From an uncultured Acetatifactor sp. (GTDB taxonomy: Bacteria; Bacillota; Clostridia; Lachnospirales; Lachnospiraceae): a stretch of 49,538 nt of DNA. Shown piece after piece: positions 22,484 to 29,274 of the stretch. The translations under genes were made by a program, and so were the position numbers. Under the pieces are notes generated by a model. That model did no database searches. It was not told where the DNA came from and saw only the letters and a program-made list of their open reading frames with translations. Numbering within the stretch: the stretch's first letter is position 1; each line of letters begins with the position of its first letter. The DNA lies in assembly GCF_910585425.1 (NCBI RefSeq), contig NZ_CAJUCP010000046.1, forward strand, positions 1 through 49,538. Reading direction: 5' to 3'.

Positions 22484-22927
22484 TCAAAGTCCCAGCAAAG
22501 CCAGCTTGCTGACGCTCAGCTCCTGTATCACACAGCCCTGCCTCTCCTTCTCCGCTGGAGGGATGCCTGCCAGCTCCTCCACCGTGAGCTGCTTCGTCAC
22601 GTACCGTTTCTTCGGGACATGGGCGGTCTTCCCCCTGGTCCCCCCGAAGAAGGGCTTCTTTTCCTCGATGACGTTCACCTTCACCCTGGCCTTCATCTGC
22701 TTATAGACCTTCACCAGAAAGCTGTCCGGGGCCAGGTAGTACAGATGGGTCTCCAGGGTATCCTCCCTGTCCGCCTCGGGAAGGATGTACCGCTCCATGA
22801 TCAGGCGGAACTTAAAGCTGATCTCATCCTCGTCCAGCAGCTCCCGGAAGGTATATTTGCTTCCCACATAGAGCCTTGAAGTGTCCTGCATACTGTATTT
22901 ATAGTCCTCGTATCTCTTCTTCTCCAT
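22484..22927 (-). CDS. Conserved-looking protein of unknown function (147 aa)
   Basis: I do not recognise this family. The protein is charged and soluble, with no signal peptide or membrane segment. It starts MEKKRYEDYKYSMQDTSRLY and contains TFRELLDEDEISFKFRLIMERYILPEADREDTLETHLYYL-type helical sequence. It then has a basic middle (KVKVNVIEEKKPFFGGTRGKTAHVPKKRYVTKQLT) and a C-terminal ELSVSKLALLGL. The codon use resembles its neighbours. Its ribosome binding site is weak. The gene lies between the sigma-like gene and the M16 peptidase gene, 47 and 66 nt away, and is probably co-transcribed with both. Confidence 0.6.
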   Translation of the reverse strand: MEKKRYEDYKYSMQDTSRLYVGSKYTFRELLDEDEISFKFRLIMERYILPEADREDTLETHLYYLAPDSFLVKVYKQMKARVKVNVIEEKKPFFGGTRGKTAHVPKKRYVTKQLTVEELAGIPPAEKERQGCVIQELSVSKLALLGL

Positions 22928-22974
22928 ATTGCCCCCGACGGCGCAAGGTCCCCGCGCCCTGTCCCCGGACGGTC

Positions 22975-23748
22975 TCAGGCTTTCCTGTCCGTCTCGATGT
23001 CCTCTATCTTGAATCCGCTCAGACGCATGGCGTCCCGGATGGCCTTCCCGGACAGCCCGGTCTCCTGGGAGAGCTCCTCCGGCGTCACCTTCCTGCGCAG
23101 CTCCTCCGAGAGCTGCCCTGCCTTATCCGCCACCCGGTTCACCCTGTCGGCGATTCTTTTGTCATTCTTCTCCTGGTGGGCCCGCTCCCGGATGCACTCC
23201 TCGCAGGCGTCCATGACGCGCCTGGCCAGCATGCCGCAGGCCTCCGAGGGCTTTCCGTCAAAGCTTCCCCCCGGGGCCTGTCCCGTCTGCGCCAGTATCT
23301 CCACGCCCACCGCCAGAGCCACGTTCCCCTCTCCAATCAAATCCTCCAGAGGCACGCCCTGGCCCGCGTAGAGCCTGGCGATGTCCGCCACCTCCCGCAG
23401 GAAGCTTTCCGTCAACTGCTGCCTGGCCGCCCTGTCCCCGGCCATCACGGACATGGCGTAGGCCGTCCTCTGTCCGTCGCTGCAGACAGGGAGCCCCTCT
23501 ATCTCGTCCAGGTACATCTGCAGATAGTCCCTCTCCTCCTCCGTCAGATACGCGTCCTGGTCGCCGGGCTCTCCGATGCCCACATTATGCTTCCTCAGAT
23601 AGTCGAACACCATCTCCATCTGGGCTTCCCCCAGCTCCAGCCCGGCGAAGCTCTCCCTCACCTGCTCCTCCCTGATGCTGTTCCCCTGTTCCCTGGAGAG
23701 CCTGCGCACCTTTTCCAGCGTCTGCGCGAAAACGATTTCCTGATTCAC
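22975..23748 (-). CDS. Sigma-70-like protein without region 4
   Basis: The 257-residue protein has an N-terminal segment like sigma region 1.1 (TLEKVRRLSREQGNSIREEQVRESF). It then has a region 2-like core: YLQMYLDEIEG, AGDRAARQQLTESFLREVADIARLYAGQGVPLEDLIGEGNVAL (the classic LxxLIqeGnigL pattern). The C-terminal part KVTPEELSQETGLSGKAIRDAMRLSGFKIEDIE resembles region 3. No region 4 helix-turn-helix for -35 recognition follows, and the -10 reading helix is not evident. It may be an anti-sigma-like decoy or a regulator of polymerase. It starts with GTG after AAAGGAAACGG. It lies between the rhomboid-like gene and the 147-residue gene. Confidence 0.55.
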   Translation of the reverse strand: MNQEIVFAQTLEKVRRLSREQGNSIREEQVRESFAGLELGEAQMEMVFDYLRKHNVGIGEPGDQDAYLTEEERDYLQMYLDEIEGLPVCSDGQRTAYAMSVMAGDRAARQQLTESFLREVADIARLYAGQGVPLEDLIGEGNVALAVGVEILAQTGQAPGGSFDGKPSEACGMLARRVMDACEECIRERAHQEKNDKRIADRVNRVADKAGQLSEELRRKVTPEELSQETGLSGKAIRDAMRLSGFKIEDIETDRKA

Positions 23749-23782
23749 TTTTTTCCGTTTCCTTTCGTTTTGTTTTCCGAAC

Positions 23783-24628
23783 TTACTTCACATGGGTATG
23801 GGTGAACAGATGCTCCTGGCAGTATTCGTAATTGCCGTTGCATTTGGAGCAGAATCGGAATTCCAGATTGGGATCATCGTCCTCGGTCTGGCCGCAGATG
23901 GCGCACTTATGCTTGGTCACCCTGGAGTTGCGCCGGATGTCCTGCCTGAACTCCGCCCTGCGCTTCATCTGCTTCGGAGACATGTGGATATGGCTCCTGG
24001 AGGTGAGGAAGAAAATCAGGAAGTTCAGCAGAGAGGACAGGATGACAATCCTGGTCACAAGCCCTCCCCGGAACAGGAAATCGTATGTGAGTACCAGCCC
24101 GTCCAGAATGCCCAGCCACTTCACCTTCACCGGGATGATGAACATCAGGAGCACCTGCACATCCGGGAACGTGGCGGCAAAGGCCAGGAAGATGGACATG
24201 TTGATATAGTAGGTGCTGAACAGGGCGGACACAATCAGGGAGGTGGCCGCAAGCCCTTCCCCGCCTCCGGAGAGGAAGAACTGTATGCCCAGCCACACGA
24301 AGCTGCCCAGGACAGTGAACAGCATGCCCGAGAACAGATAGACGTTATACCGATAAGTCCCCCATGTCCGCTCCAGACTGGTGCCGATATTGTAATAGAA
24401 CAGGAGCATGATGATCGTAAAGGGATCCAGCGAGGAGGGCGGCACGATGACCCAGGTGAAGATCCTCCAGATCTGGCCGTGGAGGACGGCGTAGGGATCC
24501 AGCGTCAGGTACAGCAGGAAATTGCCGTTGACCATCTGGATGACATAGCCCACCACATAGCACAGAATCAGTATCAGGGAAAGGTTGCTGACGGCGTACT
24601 TTCCGAATCTCTTCTCAAAATTGCTCAT
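23783..24628 (-). CDS. Rhomboid-like membrane protein with C-terminal zinc ribbon
   Basis: The 281-residue protein has about six membrane segments, beginning VSNLSLILILCYVVGYVIQM. The layout (LHGQIWRIFTWVIVPPSS, then a segment with GTSLERTWGTYRYNVYLFSG) matches the rhomboid/TMEM115-like superfamily. No GxSG Ser or C-terminal catalytic His is visible, so it is probably a non-proteolytic relative. The cytosolic tail carries a possible zinc ribbon: CAICGQTEDDDPNLEFRFCSKC, then HTH. The start at 24628 was chosen because AAGGAG lies 8 nt upstream; a GTG three codons earlier overlaps the site. It is first in an operon with the sigma-like gene, driven by a promoter at 24712-24740. Confidence 0.65.
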   Translation of the reverse strand: MSNFEKRFGKYAVSNLSLILILCYVVGYVIQMVNGNFLLYLTLDPYAVLHGQIWRIFTWVIVPPSSLDPFTIIMLLFYYNIGTSLERTWGTYRYNVYLFSGMLFTVLGSFVWLGIQFFLSGGGEGLAATSLIVSALFSTYYINMSIFLAFAATFPDVQVLLMFIIPVKVKWLGILDGLVLTYDFLFRGGLVTRIVILSSLLNFLIFFLTSRSHIHMSPKQMKRRAEFRQDIRRNSRVTKHKCAICGQTEDDDPNLEFRFCSKCNGNYEYCQEHLFTHTHVK

Positions 24629-24711
24629 CTCGTTCACTCCTTATGTCGAATAGCCTTGGGGCCCTGCGAATACACTGGAAACAGGACTCCGGCAGCCCGC
24701 AGGATAATAGT

Positions 24712-24740
24712 ATTCTACCATCCCCGCTTCCATAAGTAAA
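24712..24740 (-). promoter_or_regulatory. Promoter of the rhomboid/sigma-like/M16 operon
   Basis: Reading the minus strand, -35 TTTACT (24735-24740), a 17-nt spacer and -10 TAGAAT (24712-24717) lie about 85 nt upstream of the rhomboid-like start. Confidence 0.55.
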
Positions 24741-24803
24741 CCAGACTTTTCCTATTTTATATAAAAATCAGTATTTTAATAAACTTTTTACACGTCCATC
24801 TAT

Positions 24804-24855
24804 TTGCATTTTGCGCCGCAGTGTACTATAATGTCTTAGAATGTCATGATATGTC
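24804..24855 (+). promoter_or_regulatory. Activase promoter with three ATGTC repeats 10 nt apart
   Basis: TTGCAT (24804-24809), a 17-nt spacer and TATAAT (24827-24832) form a near-consensus promoter. ATGTC occurs at 24831-24835, 24841-24845 and 24851-24855, exactly one helical turn apart, starting within the -10 box. This is a likely binding site for a regulator contacting one DNA face; the factor is unknown. Confidence 0.55.
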
Positions 24856-24909
24856 AGCATTCTTTTACCAGTTTTGAGACTGGCTTATTTTCAGGAAGGA
24901 TGATTTTGC

Positions 24910-27900
24910 ATGGAATTTACTACAAAAACTGCCGCTCATTGCGATGCCAATACCGAAGCACTTCTCGGCGATGCCGAAGCATTTCTCGGCGATGCCAATG
25001 CATTTCTTGGCGATGCCGATGTACTTCTCGGCATTGATATAGGCTCCACCACGGTGAAGATCGCGATTCTGGACGAAGCGCACCGCATTCTGTTCTCAGA
25101 CTATGAGCGCCACTTTGCCAATATCCGGGAGACCCTCTCAAGGCTCCTGGACAAAGCATATCAGCAGTTCGGCAACCTGACCCTGCATCCCATGATCACG
25201 GGAAGCGGCGGCCTGACCCTGGCAAATTGCCTGGAGGTGCCCTTCACCCAGGAGGTCATCGCCGTGTCCTCCGCCCTGCTGGAGCTTGCGCCCAGGACGG
25301 ACGTGGCCATCGAGCTGGGCGGCGAGGACGCGAAGATCATATATTTCGAGGGCGGCAATGTGGAACAGCGCATGAACGGCATCTGCGCCGGGGGCACCGG
25401 CTCCTTCATCGACCAGATGGCATCCCTGATCCAGACGGACGCCGCCGGGCTCAACGAATACGCCAAAAACTACAAGTCCCTCTACTCCATCGCCGCCCGC
25501 TGCGGCGTGTTCGCCAAGACGGACATCCAGCCCCTGATCAACGAGGGGGCCACAAAGGAGGACCTGGCCGCCTCCATCTTCCAGGCCGTGGTGAACCAGA
25601 CCATCTCCGGCCTGGCCTGCGGCAAGCCCATCCGGGGATATGTGGCGTTCCTGGGCGGCCCGCTGCATTTCCTGTCGGAGCTCAAGGCGGCTTTCATCCG
25701 GACGCTGCATCTTGACGACAGGCACACCGTCAATACGGACAACTCCCATCTGTTCGCCGCCATAGGCTCCGCCCTGAACGCAAAGGAGGACGTCTCCTGC
25801 TCCATGGAGGAGATGCTGCGCAGGCTCTCCTCCGACATCAAGATGGAGTTCGAGGTGGAGCGCATGGAGCCCCTTTTCGCCGACAGGGCCTCCTATGACG
25901 CTTTCAGGGAGCGCCACAGGAAAGCCCATGTGGGCACGGCCCGTCTGGCCGACTATAAAGGCAACGCGTTCCTGGGCATCGACGCCGGCTCCACCACCAC
26001 CAAGATTGCTCTGGTGGGGGAGGACGGCTCCCTGCTCTATTCCTTCTACAGCAATAATGACGGCAGCCCCCTGAAGACCGCCGTCCGCTCCCTGAAGGAG
26101 ATCCATGAGCTGCTGCCGGAGGGCGTGCGCATCGTGCGCTCCTGCTCCACAGGCTACGGCGAGGCCCTGATGAAGGCCGCGTTCCTCCTGGACGACGGCG
26201 AGGTGGAGACCGTGGCCCATTACTATGCCGCCGCCTTCTTCAACCCCGATGTGGACTGCATCCTGGACATCGGGGGCCAGGACATGAAATGCATCAAGAT
26301 CAAGGACCACGCGGTGGACAGCGTGCTGCTCAACGAGGCCTGCTCTTCGGGCTGCGGCTCCTTTATCGAGACCTTCGCCAAATCCCTGAACTACAGCGTG
26401 GAGGATTTCGCGGAGGCCGCCGTCTTCGCGGAGCATCCCATCGACCTGGGCACCCGCTGCACCGTGTTCATGAACTCCAGGGTGAAGCAGGCCCAGAAGG
26501 AGGGCGCGGGGGTCCCGGACATCTCCGCGGGGCTGGCCTATTCCGTAATCAAGAACGCCCTGTTCAAGGTCATCAAGGTATCCGATGCCTCGGAGCTTGG
26601 GCGCAACATCGTCGTCCAGGGCGGCACCTTCTACAATGACGCCGTCCTGCGCAGCTTTGAGAAAATCGCGGACTGCCAGGCCATCCGGCCCGATATCGCG
26701 GGCATCATGGGCGCTTTCGGCGCGGCGCTGATCGCCAGGGAGCGCTTCGAGGAGGGCTACATGACCCACATGCTCTCCTACGAGAAGCTCTGCGCCCTGA
26801 AGTACGAGACCAGCATGGCGAAGTGCCGGGGCTGCACCAACAGCTGCCGCCTTACCATCAATAAATTCTCGGGAGGCCGTCAGTACATCTCCGGCAACCG
26901 CTGCGAGCGGGGCATCGGCGGACAGAAGAATGCCCACGATGTGCCCAATCTCTTCGACTATAAGCTAAAGCGCCTGTTCTCCTATGAGTCCCTGGCCCCG
27001 GACCAGGCTCCCAGAGGCACGGTGGGCATCCCCAGGGTGCTGAACATGTATGAGAACTATCCCTTCTGGCATACCTTTTTCACGAAGCTGGGATACCGGG
27101 TGATCCTCTCCCCCAGCTCCAACCGCCAGATCTACGAGCTGGGCATCGAGTCCATCCCCAGCGAGTCGGAGTGCTACCCCGCCAAGCTGGCCCACGGGCA
27201 TGTGGAGTGGCTGATCAGGCAGAAGGTGGACTTCGTCTTCTACCCCGCCCTGTTCTATGAGCGGGACGAGGTGGAGGGGGCCACCAACCATTACAACTGC
27301 CCCATCGTCACCTCCTACTCCGAGAACATCAAGAACAATGTGGAGGCCATCGGAAACGGGCAGGCAACGCTGCGCAATCCCTTTCTGTCCTTCCGGGATA
27401 TCTCCACCGTCACGGAGGCCCTGACCAGGGAGTTCGCGGAGCTGCCCGCCAGGGAGGTGGCCGCCGCCGCTGCGGCCGGCTGGGAGGAGCTGGACCGCAC
27501 CCGCATGGACATGAGGAAGAAGGGGGAGGAGACCATCGCCTGGCTCCAGGAGACCGGAAAGCGCGGCATCGTCCTGGCCGGACGCCCTTACCACATCGAC
27601 CCGGAGATCAACCACGGTCTGCCGGAGATGATCGCCTCCTTCGACCTGGCGGTGCTGACGGAGGACTCCGTCTCCCACCTGGGCTGCCCGGAGAGGCCCC
27701 TTATCGTCTCGGATCAGTGGATGTACCACTCCAGGCTCTACGCCGCCGCCAGCTTCGTGCGGACAGTGGACTACCTGGACCTGATCCAGCTGAACTCCTT
27801 CGGCTGCGGCCTGGACGCGGTGACCACGGATCAGGTGAGCGACATCCTGTCCGGCTCCGGCAAGATATACACCTGCCTGAAGATCGACGAGGTGAACAAT

Positions 27901-29259
27901 CTGGGGGCCGCCAGAATCCGGGTGCGCTCCCTGCTCTCCGCCATCAAGGTGCGGGAGAAGAGCCATAAGGAGCGCACGCTCCACTCCTCCGCCATAGAGA
28001 AGGTGCCCTTCACCGAGGAGATGCGCAGGGACTATACCATCATCTGCCCCCAGATGTCCCCCATCCACTTCGAAATCATGCAGTCGGCCTTCAGTGCCTG
28101 CGGCTACAATTTCGTAGTCCTGGACAACGACAACCGCCATTCCGTGGACGTGGGGCTGAAATATGTGAACAATGACGCATGCTACCCCTCCCTGCTGGTG
28201 GTGGGGCAGATTATGGAGGCCCTGCAGTCGGGACGGTACGACCTGCAGAAGACTGCCATCGTCATGAGCCAGACCGGAGGGGGCTGCCGGGCCACCAACT
28301 ACGTGGGCTTCATCCGCAGGGCCCTGCAGAAGGCGGGCATGGAGCAGATTCCCGTGATTTCCCTGAACCTGGCAGGCATCGAGAGCAATCCCGGCTTCCA
28401 CCTGAACGCCGACCTGCTGATCCGCGCGGCTCTGGCCGCCCAGTTCGGCGATATCTTCATGCGCTGCGTATACCGGATGCGCCCCTATGAGGCAGTCCCT
28501 GGCAGCGTAGACGCCCTGCACAGGAAATGGGTAAAAAAAGCACAGAATTTCGTCTCCTCGAAGCATGTGAACCTGTTGGGATTCGGCAGGATGTGCCGAA
28601 ACATCATCCGGGAGTTCGACGCAGTCCCCATCCTGGACGTCAAGAAGCCCCGGGTGGGCATCGTGGGGGAGATTCTGGTGAAGTTCTCTCCCGCGGGCAA
28701 CAACCATCTGGTGGAGCTTCTGGAGAGCGAGGGGGCGGAGGCCATGGTGCCCGACCTGATGGACTTCATGCTCTACTGCTTCTACAACCAGATCTACAAG
28801 GCGGAGCATCTGGGCACCAGCAGGAAAACCGCCCGCGCCTGCGCCCTGGGCATCTGGACCATAGAGCATGTTCTCCGGGGAAGCATGGTGAAGGAGTTCC
28901 GGAAATCCAGGCACTTCACCCCTCCTTCGCCCATCCGGACAATCGCCTCCTACGCGGAGCCCATCGTCTCCATCGGCAATCAGACCGGAGAGGGATGGTT
29001 CCTCACCGGGGAGATGGTGGAGCTGATCCGCGAGGGCGTGCCCAACATCGTGTGCACCCAGCCCTTCGGCTGCCTGCCCAACCATGTGGTGGGCAAGGGG
29101 GTCATCAAGGCCCTGCGCAAGCGCTATCCGGAGTCCAATATCGTGGCCATCGACTACGATCCCGGCGCCAGCGAGGTGAACCAGCTGAACCGGATCAAGC
29201 TGATGCTGTCCACGGCACAGAAGAACCTGAACAGTAAAGCCGAGAAGGCTTCAGATTAG
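24910..29259 (+). CDS. Giant fused acyl-CoA dehydratase activase / HgdB-like protein
   Basis: The 1449-residue protein combines, in order: a repeat-extended N-terminus (12-41); a first ASKHA ATPase (GIDIGSTTVKIAI from 42, ELGGEDAKI, CAGGTGSF near 157, a second Cys near 196); a second ASKHA ATPase (GIDAGSTTTKIAL from 355, DIGGQDMK, CSSGCGSF near 478, GTRC near 513); a Cys-containing linker (CRGCTNSC, GNRCERG, 638-665); a DUF2229-type domain with SESECYPAKL (about 700-930); and a C-terminal HgdB-like domain with NNDACYPSLLV and QTGGGCRATNY (about 1046-1440). The family (HgdC-type activase, dehydratase and double-cubane-cluster reductase relatives) drives low-potential electron transfer using ATP and Fe-S clusters. 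The electron acceptor substrate is unknown. Expression: near-consensus promoter. Shares an operon with the next gene. Confidence 0.85.
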   Translation: MEFTTKTAAHCDANTEALLGDAEAFLGDANAFLGDADVLLGIDIGSTTVKIAILDEAHRILFSDYERHFANIRETLSRLLDKAYQQFGNLTLHPMITGSGGLTLANCLEVPFTQEVIAVSSALLELAPRTDVAIELGGEDAKIIYFEGGNVEQRMNGICAGGTGSFIDQMASLIQTDAAGLNEYAKNYKSLYSIAARCGVFAKTDIQPLINEGATKEDLAASIFQAVVNQTISGLACGKPIRGYVAFLGGPLHFLSELKAAFIRTLHLDDRHTVNTDNSHLFAAIGSALNAKEDVSCSMEEMLRRLSSDIKMEFEVERMEPLFADRASYDAFRERHRKAHVGTARLADYKGNAFLGIDAGSTTTKIALVGEDGSLLYSFYSNNDGSPLKTAVRSLKEIHELLPEGVRIVRSCSTGYGEALMKAAFLLDDGEVETVAHYYAAAFFNPDVDCILDIGGQDMKCIKIKDHAVDSVLLNEACSSGCGSFIETFAKSLNYSVEDFAEAAVFAEHPIDLGTRCTVFMNSRVKQAQKEGAGVPDISAGLAYSVIKNALFKVIKVSDASELGRNIVVQGGTFYNDAVLRSFEKIADCQAIRPDIAGIMGAFGAALIARERFEEGYMTHMLSYEKLCALKYETSMAKCRGCTNSCRLTINKFSGGRQYISGNRCERGIGGQKNAHDVPNLFDYKLKRLFSYESLAPDQAPRGTVGIPRVLNMYENYPFWHTFFTKLGYRVILSPSSNRQIYELGIESIPSESECYPAKLAHGHVEWLIRQKVDFVFYPALFYERDEVEGATNHYNCPIVTSYSENIKNNVEAIGNGQATLRNPFLSFRDISTVTEALTREFAELPAREVAAAAAAGWEELDRTRMDMRKKGEETIAWLQETGKRGIVLAGRPYHIDPEINHGLPEMIASFDLAVLTEDSVSHLGCPERPLIVSDQWMYHSRLYAAASFVRTVDYLDLIQLNSFGCGLDAVTTDQVSDILSGSGKIYTCLKIDEVNNLGAARIRVRSLLSAIKVREKSHKERTLHSSAIEKVPFTEEMRRDYTIICPQMSPIHFEIMQSAFSACGYNFVVLDNDNRHSVDVGLKYVNNDACYPSLLVVGQIMEALQSGRYDLQKTAIVMSQTGGGCRATNYVGFIRRALQKAGMEQIPVISLNLAGIESNPGFHLNADLLIRAALAAQFGDIFMRCVYRMRPYEAVPGSVDALHRKWVKKAQNFVSSKHVNLLGFGRMCRNIIREFDAVPILDVKKPRVGIVGEILVKFSPAGNNHLVELLESEGAEAMVPDLMDFMLYCFYNQIYKAEHLGTSRKTARACALGIWTIEHVLRGSMVKEFRKSRHFTPPSPIRTIASYAEPIVSIGNQTGEGWFLTGEMVELIREGVPNIVCTQPFGCLPNHVVGKGVIKALRKRYPESNIVAIDYDPGASEVNQLNRIKLMLSTAQKNLNSKAEKASD
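24943..25032 (+). repeat. In-frame 21-nt tandem repeat in the activase N-terminus
   Basis: Three exact-length 21-nt units (24970-24990, 24991-25011, 25012-25032) follow one 27-nt variant (24943-24969). They encode D-A-x-A-F/L-L-G repeats (DAEAFLG, DANAFLG, DADVLLG) ending in the LLG that starts the first ASKHA strand. Codon use is more AT-rich than in the rest of the gene. Confidence 0.9.
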
Positions 29260-29274
29260 AAAGGAAAACGCACT

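Noticed and set aside
20654..22879. A 741-codon open frame on the plus strand
   Set aside because: It lies entirely opposite the M16 peptidase and the next gene, with His/Gln/Leu-rich composition typical of the antisense of GC-rich coding DNA and no ribosome binding site.
24943..25032. Possible CRISPR array
   Set aside because: The units are 21 nt, contiguous without spacers, and in frame with the protein; it is a coding tandem repeat.
25138..29085. Long minus-strand frames (599 and 706 codons)
   Set aside because: Both lie opposite the giant activase and have no family motifs or start sites.
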